Below, piece after piece: positions 1-9,562 of a stretch of 62,547 bases of DNA. The notes beneath the pieces were generated by a model. That model was given only the letters and a program-made list of their open reading frames with translations, was not told the origin of the DNA and made no database searches. Source of the DNA: Deltaproteobacteria bacterium (GTDB lineage: Bacteria; Desulfobacterota; Binatia; UBA9968); assembly GCA_030688735.1 (NCBI GenBank), contig JAUYJC010000602.1, forward strand, positions 1 to 62,547, written 5' to 3'. Position 1 is the first letter of the stretch; every line of letters begins with the position of its first letter. The position numbers were made by a program, and so were the translations under genes.

Positions 1-1055
1 CGCATCATCTCCGGCAGTTGGCTGCGCGGCACCACGCCGTCCTGCACGTAATAGTTCGGCGCCAGGGCGCCCATGGCGCCGAACGCTCCCTTGCGCCCTT
101 TCCATAAGAGCTGGCGTTCGTTTTCGTCGCGCGCCACCCGGGCTTCGCGGGCGCCGTCACGCTGGCAAATTCCGCGCGCCATCTCGACCGCCCTCTCGGT
201 CTGTTCGCGAACTCCTTCCACTTCGACGATGAGGACCGCCTCGGCATCGCGCGGCAGGCCCACCGGCGCGCCCCGCTCGATCGCTTCGATGGTCGTGCGA
301 TCCATGATTTCCAGAGCGGCGGGGATAATTCCCGCGCCGGTGATGTCGACGACGGTCTGCGTGGCATGATCCATTTGATCAAAGACCGCCAGCAGCGTGC
401 GCACGGACTCGCGCGTTTGCATGAGCCTCACGGCGACTTTAGTGACGATGCCCATCGTACCCTCGGAGCCAACGAAGATGCCGCAGAGGTCATAGCCCGG
501 TGTGTCTGGCACTTCGCCGCCCAACCAAATGATTTGGCCATCGTCTAAAACGACTTCGATACCGAGCACGTGATTGGTCGTAACGCCGTGGGCAAGCGTG
601 TGCGGCCCGCCGGAATTGTTGGCGACGTTGCCGCCAATGGAACATGCCGCTTGGCTGCTCGGATCGGGCGCGTAGAAGTAACCGTCTTTGGCCACCGCTT
701 TGGTGACATCGAGGTTGATCACGCCGGGCTCGACGACCGCGATGCGATTTTGCAGATCGATCTTTAGAATGCGATCCAGGCGGGCCAAGGAGAGAACGAT
801 ACCGCCCTCGGCGGGCACAGCGCCGCCGGCGAGTCCGGTACCAGAGCCGCGCGGGACGATGGGAACACTGGCGCGCTGCGCCGCTTTCACCACCTGGGAC
901 ACCTCTTCAGTATTACCGGGCACGACGACGATCTCAGGCATGACCTGAAAGATCGAGCCGTCCTGCTCGTAGACGATGACGTCTTCCTTTTCTACGAGGA
1001 CGTAATGCTCGCCGACGATGGCGCGCAACTCATTGATGAGAGCGTTCCGGCTCAT
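1..1055 (-). CDS. FAD-binding oxidase, GlcD/lactate dehydrogenase-like; 3' end runs off the window
   Basis: Minus-strand frame from ATG at 1055 reads MSRNALINELRAIVGEHYVLVEKEDVIVYEQDGSIFQVMPEIVVVPGNTEEVSQVVKAAQRASVPIVPRGSGTGLAGGAVPAEGGIVLSLARLDRI, typical of the GlcD FAD-binding domain. No stop in window, so absent from the ORF track. Confidence 0.9.
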   Translation of the reverse strand, partial: MSRNALINELRAIVGEHYVLVEKEDVIVYEQDGSIFQVMPEIVVVPGNTEEVSQVVKAAQRASVPIVPRGSGTGLAGGAVPAEGGIVLSLARLDRILKIDLQNRIAVVEPGVINLDVTKAVAKDGYFYAPDPSSQAACSIGGNVANNSGGPHTLAHGVTTNHVLGIEVVLDDGQIIWLGGEVPDTPGYDLCGIFVGSEGTMGIVTKVAVRLMQTRESVRTLLAVFDQMDHATQTVVDITGAGIIPAALEIMDRTTIEAIERGAPVGLPRDAEAVLIVEVEGVREQTERAVEMARGICQRDGAREARVARDENERQLLWKGRKGAFGAMGALAPNYYVQDGVVPRSQLPEMM

Positions 1056-1176
1056 TGCCAAGCAGACTATCTGAGGTCGAGAGGGGGTGTCAAATTGGGA
1101 TTGACCTAAATCTATTAATTGTAATATAAGCAATCTGGCGATATCTAATACCAGCTAACTCAGAAGGAGGCCGACC

Positions 1177-2331
1177 ATGACTGATCAAAAGAACGTTCAG
1201 GAACAAGGCGCGCGGAAAGTTTCGCGCCGAAATATTCTCAAGGCGGCGGTAGCCGCGGGAGGCGCGGCGGTTTTCGGCTTCCCGAATATCGTCAAGGCGC
1301 AAGGGGTCACCTCTATGCGCTGGCAGTCGACCTGGCCGTCCAAGGACATTTTCCACGAGTTTGCGCTCGACTTCGCCAAGAAGGTCAACGACATGACCGG
1401 CGGCGATCTGAAGATCGAAGTCCTACCCGCCGGCGCCGTGGTACCGGCTTTCCAGCTTCTCGAAGCCGTGTCGAAAGGGACGCTCGACGGCGGCCACGGC
1501 GTGCTTGTCTACCACTACGGCAAGCAGACCGCGCTCGCGCTCTGGGGATCGAGCCCCGCCTACGGGATGGACGCCAACATGCTGCTCTCCTGGCACAAGT
1601 ACGGCGGGGGCAAGGAGTTGCTCGATAAGATCTACAAATCGATCGGCGCCAACGTCGTTTCCTTCCCCTACGGCCCGATGCCGACGCAGCCGCTAGGCTG
1701 GTTCAAAAAGCCGGTCACCAAGTCCGATGACTTGAAGGGCCTCAAGTTCCGCACGGTGGGCATCTCGATCGACCTGTTCACCGGCTTGGGCGCCGCTGTG
1801 AACGCGCTCCCCGGCGGCGAGATCGTGCCGGCGATGGACCGCGGGTTGCTCGATGCCGCCGAGTTCAACAACGCCTCCTCCGACCGCCTCCTCGGCTTCC
1901 CGGACGTGTCCAAGGTTTACATGCTGCAAAGCTACCACCAGAACGCCGAGCAGTTCGAGATCATGTTTAACAAAACGAAGTTCGACGCCCTGCCGGCGAA
2001 GATGAAGGCGATCATCGAGCACGCCGTGGAGGCGGCCTCGGCCGACATGTCGTGGAAAGCGATCGACCGCTACTCTAAGGACTACATCGAGCTTCAAACC
2101 AAAGACAAGGTCAGGGTCTACAAGACTCCGGCCTCCGTGCTGCAGAAGCAGCTCGCGGTCTTCGACGCGGTCGAGGCGAAGAAGTCGGCCGACAACCCGC
2201 TGTTCAAGGAGGTTGTTCAGTCCCAGCGCGCCTTCGCCGCGCGTGCGGTCCGGTGGGACCTCGACACCAATGTGGACCGGCGCATGGCCTACAACCACTA
2301 CTTCGCTCCAAAGTCGGCGAAGAAGTCGTAA
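1177..2331 (+). CDS. TRAP transporter substrate-binding protein (DctP family), Tat-type signal
   Basis: 384-aa ORF; N-terminal SRRNILKAAVAAGGAAVFGFPNIVKAQG twin-Arg signal; followed by DctQ and DctM genes; RBS aaggagg upstream. Confidence 0.92.
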   Translation: MTDQKNVQEQGARKVSRRNILKAAVAAGGAAVFGFPNIVKAQGVTSMRWQSTWPSKDIFHEFALDFAKKVNDMTGGDLKIEVLPAGAVVPAFQLLEAVSKGTLDGGHGVLVYHYGKQTALALWGSSPAYGMDANMLLSWHKYGGGKELLDKIYKSIGANVVSFPYGPMPTQPLGWFKKPVTKSDDLKGLKFRTVGISIDLFTGLGAAVNALPGGEIVPAMDRGLLDAAEFNNASSDRLLGFPDVSKVYMLQSYHQNAEQFEIMFNKTKFDALPAKMKAIIEHAVEAASADMSWKAIDRYSKDYIELQTKDKVRVYKTPASVLQKQLAVFDAVEAKKSADNPLFKEVVQSQRAFAARAVRWDLDTNVDRRMAYNHYFAPKSAKKS

Positions 2332-2356
2332 TTGGCTCGATACGCTCTCGATCAGT

Positions 2357-2390
2357 GCGGCGCCTGCTGACTCAGCTCAGCAGGCGCCGC
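2357..2390 (+). promoter_or_regulatory. Perfect 14-bp stem-loop between dctP-like and dctQ-like genes
   Basis: GCGGCGCCTGCTGA-ctcagc-TCAGCAGGCGCCGC; no U-tract follows, so an intercistronic processing/attenuation hairpin is more likely than a terminator. Confidence 0.75.
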
Positions 2391-2467
2391 AGTTGCGTTC
2401 AGGCCAGGAGGAAATGAGGGCTGGCTGCAGGCAGCCTATCCGCTGTTCGCTTCCGAAGGGGTTGGGG

Positions 2468-3094
2468 ATGCAAAAACTTCTGTTGACTGTTGACAAGATG
2501 AGCACCTGGGTCGGGCATGCGTTTTCCTGGCTCATCGTCGCGCTCACCCTGTTCATCTCGTGGGAGGTGTTTTCGCGCTACGCCCTCGACGCTCCCCACG
2601 CCTGGGCCTACGATGCCATGATCATGCTGTACGGCTCGCTGTTCATGATGGCCGGCGCCTATACGTTGGCGAAAAACGGACACGTGCGCGGGGATGTGCT
2701 GTACGGTTTTTTCAGCCCCCGCACTCAGGCCACGCTCGACCTCGTGCTCTACATCGTTTTCTTCATCCCCGGAGTGGTCGCCCTCGTCTGGGCCGGCTAC
2801 GGTTACGCCGCCGAATCCTGGGCGATCAGAGAGCACTCGAGCGTCATGGCCGAGGGTCCGCCGATCTACCCGCTCAAGACGATTATCCCGGTTGCCGGAG
2901 CCTTCCTGCTGCTGCAAGGCGTCGTTGAGATCATCCGCTGTGCGATCTGCTTGAAGCAGGGTCAATGGCCCTCACGCGAGGAGGATGTCGAGGAGGTGGA
3001 TGTGGACAAGCTCAAGAAGTTGGTTCACGTCAATGAAGAGAATGTCGAGAAGCCCGATGAGCTGACGACGCAGAGGAGGGGGCCGGACAAGTGA
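2468..3094 (+). CDS. TRAP transporter small permease (DctQ family)
   Basis: Start MQKLLLTVDKMSTWVGHAFSWLIVALTLFISWEVFSRYALDAPHAWAYD; four hydrophobic segments; overlaps the next gene by GTGA. Confidence 0.88.
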   Translation: MQKLLLTVDKMSTWVGHAFSWLIVALTLFISWEVFSRYALDAPHAWAYDAMIMLYGSLFMMAGAYTLAKNGHVRGDVLYGFFSPRTQATLDLVLYIVFFIPGVVALVWAGYGYAAESWAIREHSSVMAEGPPIYPLKTIIPVAGAFLLLQGVVEIIRCAICLKQGQWPSREEDVEEVDVDKLKKLVHVNEENVEKPDELTTQRRGPDK

Positions 3095-5085
3095 AGATGC
3101 GCAAAGAGCTCTGGTTCGGATTCTCGCTCATGGCGATCATCGTTATCGCTGTGATCGCGTTCACGCCCTGGGGCAATCTCACCAACGGCCACTTGGGCCT
3201 GATCATGCTTGCGCTGATCGTGGTGACGATCATGCTCGGCTTCCCGACGGCGTTCACCCTCATGGGCATGGGGGTGTTTTTCTCCTGGCTCGCCTACCGC
3301 AGCGTCAACCCGGATCTCGCGGTCAGCCAGGTTCTCGACCTCATGGTGCAGCGCGCCTACGGCGTGATGCGCAACGATGTCCTGATCGCGGTGCCGCTGT
3401 TTGTTTTCATGGGCTATCTGGTCGAGCGGGCGGCCCTGATCGACCGGCTGTTCAAGAGCCTGCATCTTGCCCTCGCCCGCGTGCCGGGGTCGCTGGCGGT
3501 GGCGACCACGGTCACCTGCGCGGTCTTTGCCACAGCGAGCGGCATCATCGGCGCGGTGGTGACGCTGATGGGCCTGCTCGCCCTTCCGCCCATGCTGCGG
3601 GCGGGCTACAACGTCTCGGTGTCGGCCGGCTGTATCACCGCCGGAGGCACGCTCGGCATTCTCATCCCGCCTTCGGTACTGCTGATTGTCTATGGAGCGA
3701 CGGCCGGGGTTTCGGTGGTGCAGCTCTACGCCGGAGCGTTTTTCCCCGGCATGATGCTTGCGGCGCTCTATGTGGGCTACATCATCATTCTGGCAAAGCT
3801 CAGGCCAGGGCTGATGCCCCCCCTGCCCGAGAGCGAACGGAGGGTTGAGCTTCCGCCCCTCTCGCGGACGCTGGCTGGCCGCGGGCGCAATGCGTTCGCT
3901 GGGCTCCTGCGGGCGCTCGTTGTGAGCAGCGCCGGCGTGTCAAAACGCGTAGCGCTAGTGCAGCTACTTGTCACCTTGATGCCGGCACTGGCAATCGCCG
4001 CCGTGCTGGGTGTGACCTACCGGGCGGCCACCGCGCCGGCGGTCGAGGTCGAGGTCATCCCGTCCGGGCTCATCGGAGTGCCGTTAGAGGTAAAAGAGAC
4101 GGGGCTGATCGGCGCAGCGCCAGCGGAACCGGAGGGACCGGGTATCAAGGAGCCCCAGGCCGAAGGCGCGCAGGAGCTGGCTCCGCCGCCCGGCGCCCAG
4201 GAGGCAAGCTCGGAAGCCACGAATGGGAAACCGGCTGCGGGCGATCCGGCCGAGCCATCCCCCGTGCCGGGCTGGTTGTGGGCCGTGCTCGCCTGTGGCG
4301 CGGGCGCGATATTGTTCATATACGGCCTGTGGAGCTGGGAACGGCTCGAAGTGTTCAAGATGCTGCTAACCTCGTTCTTTCCCCTCGCGATCCTGATCCT
4401 AGGCGTGCTCGGCTCCATCGTCTTGGGCTTCGCTACTCCCACCGAAGCGGCCGCGGTGGGCGCATTCGGCGGGTGCGTGCTGGCTGCGGTCTACCGCTTC
4501 GTCGCGCACTGGTCCGCCGCGGGATCGGGAGGTGGGAGCCGGGGCTCGGCATTCATTCGCACCGTGAAAGAGTTCGGGGCGATCGTCAAGGAGTCCTCGT
4601 TTCTCACCGCTAAGACGAGCGCAATGGTCTGCTGGCTGTTCGTCGGTTCGGCGATCTTCTCCGCCGCGTTCGCGCTGCTCGGGGGGCAGGACGTGGTGGA
4701 GAAGTGGGTGCTGTCGATGGACTTGACGCCGATCCAGTTCATGATCCTCGCCCAGTTCATCATCTTCATCTTGGGCTGGCCGCTTGAGTGGACCGAGATC
4801 ATCGTGATCTTTATGCCGATCTTCATCCCGCTGCTGCCGCACTTTGAGATCGACCCCCTGTTCTTCGGGCTGCTGGTGGCGCTGAACCTCCAGACCGCGT
4901 TCCTGTCGCCTCCCGTGGCGATGGCAGCGTTCTACCTCAAGGGGGTAGCGCCTCCCCATGTGACGCTGAACCAGATTTTCGCCGGCATGATGCCGTTCAT
5001 GGGCATCCAGGTTATCGCGATGGTGCTGCTGTACCTGTTCCCTGGTATCGGCCTCTGGCTTCCGTCGGTGTTTTACTCTCGGTAG
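3091..5085 (+). CDS. TRAP transporter large permease (DctM family) with an internal insertion
   Basis: 664 aa; DctM-like motifs MLGFPTAFTLMGMGVFF, GGTLGILIPPSVLLIVYG, FATPTEAAAVGAFG; Pro/Ala-rich insertion mid-protein. Confidence 0.9.
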   Translation: MKMRKELWFGFSLMAIIVIAVIAFTPWGNLTNGHLGLIMLALIVVTIMLGFPTAFTLMGMGVFFSWLAYRSVNPDLAVSQVLDLMVQRAYGVMRNDVLIAVPLFVFMGYLVERAALIDRLFKSLHLALARVPGSLAVATTVTCAVFATASGIIGAVVTLMGLLALPPMLRAGYNVSVSAGCITAGGTLGILIPPSVLLIVYGATAGVSVVQLYAGAFFPGMMLAALYVGYIIILAKLRPGLMPPLPESERRVELPPLSRTLAGRGRNAFAGLLRALVVSSAGVSKRVALVQLLVTLMPALAIAAVLGVTYRAATAPAVEVEVIPSGLIGVPLEVKETGLIGAAPAEPEGPGIKEPQAEGAQELAPPPGAQEASSEATNGKPAAGDPAEPSPVPGWLWAVLACGAGAILFIYGLWSWERLEVFKMLLTSFFPLAILILGVLGSIVLGFATPTEAAAVGAFGGCVLAAVYRFVAHWSAAGSGGGSRGSAFIRTVKEFGAIVKESSFLTAKTSAMVCWLFVGSAIFSAAFALLGGQDVVEKWVLSMDLTPIQFMILAQFIIFILGWPLEWTEIIVIFMPIFIPLLPHFEIDPLFFGLLVALNLQTAFLSPPVAMAAFYLKGVAPPHVTLNQIFAGMMPFMGIQVIAMVLLYLFPGIGLWLPSVFYSR

Positions 5086-5147
5086 CGCCTGGAGCCGGAT
5101 CTCGCAATGTTTGGAGCAATCCGGAGCGCCGCGACGGCGAGCACGTA

Positions 5148-6512
5148 ATGGATCTCACCAATCTTCATTCACTCTCAGCATCTGACGCGGCGCAGTTGAT
5201 CCGCGAAAGCGTGATCAGCTCCCAGCAACTCGTTGAAGCGTGCTTGGCGCGGATACGTGAAATCGACGGACAGGTGCAGGCGTGGGCTCACCTCGATCCC
5301 GATCATGCGCTCGTGCAGGCGCGCGCGTCTGACGAGTATCGCCTTACTGGCAAACCGACCGGGCCGCTCCACGGCGTGCCCGTCGGCATCAAGGATATTT
5401 TCGACACCGCCGACATGCCCACCGAAGACGGTTCCGTGCTCCACGCCGGGCGCACACCGTCGCGCGACGCGGCGGTGGTTTCAAGGCTGCGCGCGGCGGG
5501 CGCGGTGATCATGGGCAAGACCGTGACCACGGAGTTTGCTTACTTCGCGCCGGGGAAGACGCGCAACCCGCATAATCCCGAGCACACTCCTGGCGGCTCC
5601 TCCAGCGGCTCGGCCGCGGCCGTGGCGGCCGAGATGGTACCGCTGGCCCTCGGCAGCCAGACCAACGGCTCGACGATCCGTCCAGCGGCTTACTGCGGCG
5701 TGATCGGCTACAAACCGACCCACGGCCTGATTTCGCGCCACGGCGCCTTCGCGCTGTCGCGCACCCTCGACCATGTCGGGCTGTTCGCGCGCACCATCGA
5801 TGATATCGCGCTGCTTGCCGAGCAGCTCGTCGGCTACGACGAATACGATCCCGATACACATCCGCGAGCGCGCATCCCGTTTATCGACGTCGCGGCGCAA
5901 GAACCACCCGTGCCGCCCATGTTCGCATTCATAAAGACGCCGATGTGGGAGCGGGCCGATGACGATACGAAAGAGGGATTTGCGGAGATCGTCGAGCAAA
6001 TGGGAAGCCAGGTCGAAGAGGTGGAGCTGTTCCCCTCCGCAACCCTTCGACTTAGCTCAGGGCAGGCCGAAGCATGGCAGTGGCACCAGACGATAATGGC
6101 GGCGGAGATGGCAGCGAACCTAGAGCGGGAGTGGGAAAAAGGCCGCGACCGATTGTCCGAGAAATTGCGCGAGCAGATCGAACGCGGCCGCGAAGTGCGC
6201 GCGGTGGACTACCAGCGCGCGCTTCGTCATATTACGCCGATCCACGAGAGCCTGCTGGAGCTTTTCGAGCAGCGCTATGACGCAATTCTCACTCCGGCCG
6301 CTCCGGGCGCCGCGCCCAAAGGTCTTGCATCGACCGGAGACCCTTCCTTCTGCACGCTGTGGACGCTCTGCGGCATGCCCTGTATCAGTTTACCGTTCCT
6401 GCAAAGCACTAACGGTCTGCCCATCGGCGTTCAGCTAGTCGGCCCGCGCCACGTCGACGCGCGCCTCCTGCGCACCGCCCGCTGGTTGGCGGCGAAGATG
6501 GCGGAAAGCTGA
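5148..6512 (+). CDS. Amidase (amidase signature family, GatA-like)
   Basis: GVPVGIKDIFDTADMPTEDGS and GGSSSGSAAAVAAEMVPLALGSQTNGSTIRPAAYCGVIGYKPTHG signature. Confidence 0.93.
   Translation: MDLTNLHSLSASDAAQLIRESVISSQQLVEACLARIREIDGQVQAWAHLDPDHALVQARASDEYRLTGKPTGPLHGVPVGIKDIFDTADMPTEDGSVLHAGRTPSRDAAVVSRLRAAGAVIMGKTVTTEFAYFAPGKTRNPHNPEHTPGGSSSGSAAAVAAEMVPLALGSQTNGSTIRPAAYCGVIGYKPTHGLISRHGAFALSRTLDHVGLFARTIDDIALLAEQLVGYDEYDPDTHPRARIPFIDVAAQEPPVPPMFAFIKTPMWERADDDTKEGFAEIVEQMGSQVEEVELFPSATLRLSSGQAEAWQWHQTIMAAEMAANLEREWEKGRDRLSEKLREQIERGREVRAVDYQRALRHITPIHESLLELFEQRYDAILTPAAPGAAPKGLASTGDPSFCTLWTLCGMPCISLPFLQSTNGLPIGVQLVGPRHVDARLLRTARWLAAKMAES
6043..6066 (+). repeat. 24-nt dispersed element CCCTTCGACTTAGCTCAGGGCAGG inside the amidase CDS
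   Basis: 23/24 identical to the reverse complement of 55459-55482; encodes LRLSSGQA in frame. Confidence 0.85.
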
Positions 6513-6522
6513 AACGCAAAAA

Positions 6523-6584
6523 ATCGAGGATGGAAGATCGAGGATCGAAAAACGCCATCCTCCATCGTCGATCGTCGATCCTCG
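6523..6584. repeat. GATCGAGGAT-type reiterated imperfect palindrome between convergent genes
   Basis: atcgaggatggaagatcgaggatcga ... catcctccatcgtcgatcgtcgatcctcg; about 20 of 24 stem positions pair. Confidence 0.8.
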
Positions 6585-6610
6585 GCCCATCGGGTTTTCC
6601 TCGACTTCCA

Positions 6611-7888
6611 TCACCAGTTTACGAGATTGACCAAAGCGAGGCTAAACCACGGCACGTAAGTCACCAGGAGAGTGACCAACGCCAGCACCACCGTGAACGG
6701 CCAACTCGCTTTGAAGACCTCCCAGAATGGGATGCGCGCGATGGCTGCGGTGGTAAAGAGCACCGTGGCAACGGGCGGGGTCTGTTGGCCGACGCCGAGA
6801 TTGATAGTCACGATGATGCCGAAATGGATCGGGTCTATGCCGATCTGGCGGATCAGCGGCATCACGATGGGGACAATGAGGATGATCGCCGCCGCCGAGT
6901 GGAGAAACATGCCGGCGATGAAAAAGAAAACATTCAGGAAGAGCAGGATTAAATATTTGTTCGACGTGGTCTCGAGGATCATGCGCGCGAACTTCTGGGG
7001 AATCTGCTCGCTGGTGAGATACCAGCCGAGCACCGCCGACGAGGCCACGATGAGCATGACCACCGCGGTCTGCCCGGCGGAGTCCTTGAGCACCCGGATG
7101 GTTTCGGAAGTTGGCAGTTCCCGATAAATGAAAACGCCGATAATAAACGCCGCCAACACTGCGAGGGCCGCGACCTCGGTCGCGGTGGCGATGCCCAAGA
7201 AAATGCCTCCCCAAATGACAACCGGGATGAACAGTGCCCAGAACGCCTCGGCGGTCGATTTACCGACCAGGCGGATGGAAAACTTCTGCTCAACCGGCAG
7301 GTTGTACTTGCGCGCGTAGTAGTAACTCAGCACCATCATCGCGCCGCAGGCAACAAAACCTGGGAGAAAACCGGCAAAGAAGAGCTTGGCCACGGACACC
7401 TCGGCCATCCAGGCATAGATGATCATGGGAATGGACGGCGGAATCAGAATCGCGGCCGATGCGGCGTTGGAGACGATGGCGGCGCTAAGGGCCCTTGGAT
7501 AGCCTCGCTTCTCCATGGCCGGGATTACGACGTTGCCGATGGCGGCCGCGTCGGCGACGGATGATCCGGAGATCTCGCTTTGAATCATCGTGGCTACCAC
7601 CGTCACCATCGCCAGCCCCCCGCGAATGAATCCGACCATGCTGTTGGCCATGTTCACTAGCCGCAGCGAAATTCCAGAAGTCTCCATCAGCCCGCCGGCA
7701 AGAATAAACAGCGGGATGGCGAGCAGCGGAAAGCTCGAGGCGCCGGAAAAAAGATTCAACGGAACGACGCTCAGAGACACCGTTCCCTTCCAGAGCAAAA
7801 ACAAAATCGTCGCGATCGAGAGGCCAAAGCCGATCGGGACGTTGATGAGCGTCAGGAAAATGATCATTCCGAGGATGAGCCACTCCAC
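6611..7888 (-). CDS. TRAP transporter large permease (DctM family)
   Basis: 425 aa, MEWLILGMIIFLTLINVPIGFGLSIATILFLLWKG; SAAILIPPSIPMIIYAWMAEVSVAKLFFAGFLPG. Confidence 0.94.
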   Translation of the reverse strand: MEWLILGMIIFLTLINVPIGFGLSIATILFLLWKGTVSLSVVPLNLFSGASSFPLLAIPLFILAGGLMETSGISLRLVNMANSMVGFIRGGLAMVTVVATMIQSEISGSSVADAAAIGNVVIPAMEKRGYPRALSAAIVSNAASAAILIPPSIPMIIYAWMAEVSVAKLFFAGFLPGFVACGAMMVLSYYYARKYNLPVEQKFSIRLVGKSTAEAFWALFIPVVIWGGIFLGIATATEVAALAVLAAFIIGVFIYRELPTSETIRVLKDSAGQTAVVMLIVASSAVLGWYLTSEQIPQKFARMILETTSNKYLILLFLNVFFFIAGMFLHSAAAIILIVPIVMPLIRQIGIDPIHFGIIVTINLGVGQQTPPVATVLFTTAAIARIPFWEVFKASWPFTVVLALVTLLVTYVPWFSLALVNLVNW

Positions 7889-8379
7889 GGCGCTTCAGCT
7901 CCTTTCCGTTGGTCATTCCCGCCGGCGAGATGCAGCAGGCGCTGGACGCTGATAAGCAGCATGAGGCCGCCGGTAATGGGAAGCACGCTGTAGACCCAAC
8001 TCATCCTTACCCACACAAGCGAGATTGCCGTCTCATCGCCCATCTTGTGCGTGAGCAGCCATCCGTAATAAAGCAGCACGGTTTGAAACCCCAGAACCAA
8101 GAACTCGGCGACGATCTCTAATCTTTTTCTCGTCGCCGGCATCAGTCGCGCGATAAAAGTCTCGAAGCCGATATGGCGGCGATGGTAGGAAGCGGAGACG
8201 GCGCCGTAGAAGGTCAACCAGACCAACAGGTAAGAAGCGAACTCATCGTACCAGGCGAGCGAGGCGTCGAGAACGTAGCGAAAAAAAACCCCCAGGCACA
8301 CCAGGACAACCATGAGAAACAGAAGCAACGTCGCCCACCACTCGACGAAATCGATGAATCGCCTGAAGAATCGTTCCAT
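7864..8379 (-). CDS. TRAP transporter small permease (DctQ family)
   Basis: 171 aa, MERFFRRFIDFVEWWATLLLFLMVVLVCLGVFFRYVLDASLAWYDEFASYLLVWLTFYGA. Confidence 0.92.
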   Translation of the reverse strand: MERFFRRFIDFVEWWATLLLFLMVVLVCLGVFFRYVLDASLAWYDEFASYLLVWLTFYGAVSASYHRRHIGFETFIARLMPATRKRLEIVAEFLVLGFQTVLLYYGWLLTHKMGDETAISLVWVRMSWVYSVLPITGGLMLLISVQRLLHLAGGNDQRKGAEAPWSGSSSE

Positions 8380-8395
8380 GTCTTCGCTACGCTCA

Positions 8396-8460
8396 GAATC
8401 TCAAATCGCAGATGGAAAATCTCAGATATTATGAAATCTGAAATTTAAAATGTGAGATTC
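8396..8460. repeat. AATCTCAGAT-type reiterated inverted repeat between dctP-like and dctQ-like genes
   Basis: tcagaatctcaaatcgcagatggaaaatctcagatattatgaaatctgaaatttaaaatgtgagattc; outer GAATCTCA/TGAGATTC arms. Confidence 0.55.
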
Positions 8461-8468
8461 GCGGAGCG

Positions 8469-9446
8469 TCATCGCAGTGACTGGACGAGCTTGATGAGAT
8501 CGCTCCCGCCCGGAATTTCCTTGCCGAACTCCTGGTAGACCGTCGCCGAACCCTTGATGAACGCCTCTTTATCGACCTCGTTAACCTTCATCGGCGGGAC
8601 GAGCTTGCTCATGAGTTCTTTATCGAGCCGCTCGCCCTCGCTGCGGGCGAAATCACCCATGTCCCAGGCGATCTTCGAGAGCGTGCCTTGAACGTCCTTC
8701 GGCAGCTTGGCCCAGGCCTCTTCGCCCACGACTAAGTAAGCGGGGGTATAGACATGGCCGCTGAGCGAGAGGAATTTCTGCACCTCCTGGAATTTTGCCG
8801 AGGCGATTTGCGGAAACGGATTTTCCTGCGCGTCCATGACGCCGGACTGGAGCGCGGAATAAACTTCCGCCAGGGGCATCGGTGACGGATTGGCGCCGTA
8901 GTCCTTGAACATTTTGACGCGCCAGACGCCGCCGGGCACCCTCAATTTGATCCCCTTGAGATCGGCGGGTTTCACGATCGGTCTCACGTTGTTGGTGATG
9001 TGGCGAAAGCCGTTCTCCCACACGCCGAGAATGCGCATGCCTTTGGCCGGCAGGCCGTCGAAAAGCGCGCCCTGCACCTGTTTGCTCTCGACGACCTTTT
9101 TCATATGGGCCCGGCTGACGATGATGTAAGGCATTTCGAAGACGCCGAACTTCTGCTCGGCTGTACTCATGACGGTAGAAGGCAAAAACATCTCCGGCGC
9201 GCCGACCTTGATGCCGCGCATCATCTGCTCGTCGCTGCCGAGCTGGCTCGAATGAAATACCTTGATATCCACTTTGCCCGCGAGCGCGGCGTTGGCTCTC
9301 TTGGCATACTCGTCCGTGGTAATCGCGAACAGCGAGCCCGGGAAACCGACGTGGCCGAGGCGCAGCGTGATCGTCTGCGCCCTCAAGGATTGCGACGAGT
9401 GCGCCAGCAGAGCGAGAAGGAAAATAGCCATGATAAAACGTTTCAT
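8469..9446 (-). CDS. TRAP transporter substrate-binding protein (DctP family), Sec-type signal
   Basis: MKRFIMAIFLLALLAHSSQSLRAQTITLRLGHVGFPGSLFAITTDEYAKR...; start inside the longer ORF 8469..9848, preceded by aaggagc. Confidence 0.92.
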   Translation of the reverse strand: MKRFIMAIFLLALLAHSSQSLRAQTITLRLGHVGFPGSLFAITTDEYAKRANAALAGKVDIKVFHSSQLGSDEQMMRGIKVGAPEMFLPSTVMSTAEQKFGVFEMPYIIVSRAHMKKVVESKQVQGALFDGLPAKGMRILGVWENGFRHITNNVRPIVKPADLKGIKLRVPGGVWRVKMFKDYGANPSPMPLAEVYSALQSGVMDAQENPFPQIASAKFQEVQKFLSLSGHVYTPAYLVVGEEAWAKLPKDVQGTLSKIAWDMGDFARSEGERLDKELMSKLVPPMKVNEVDKEAFIKGSATVYQEFGKEIPGGSDLIKLVQSLR

Positions 9447-9466
9447 TGTTTGCTCCTTTCTAAATG

Positions 9467-9550
9467 GTTCAAAAAGTTCAGATCGTTTAAAACGTTCAAG
9501 CCGTCGGCCGCAACAATTTGAACTTCTTGAACGGCTTGAACGACTTGAAC
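9467..9550. repeat. GTTCAA/TTGAAC reiterated inverted repeat upstream of dctP-like gene
   Basis: ggttcaaaaagttcagatcgtttaaaacgttcaagccgt...tttgaacttcttgaacggcttgaacgacttgaac. Confidence 0.75.
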
Positions 9551-9562
9551 TGGCGGTTCGCG

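Noticed and set aside
1693-2298. 201-aa antisense ORF and many similar long antisense ORFs (e.g. 4399..4959, 21819..22937, 57174..58433)
   Set aside because: Exact antisense to confidently assigned genes in high-GC DNA; compositionally biased and without recognisable motifs.
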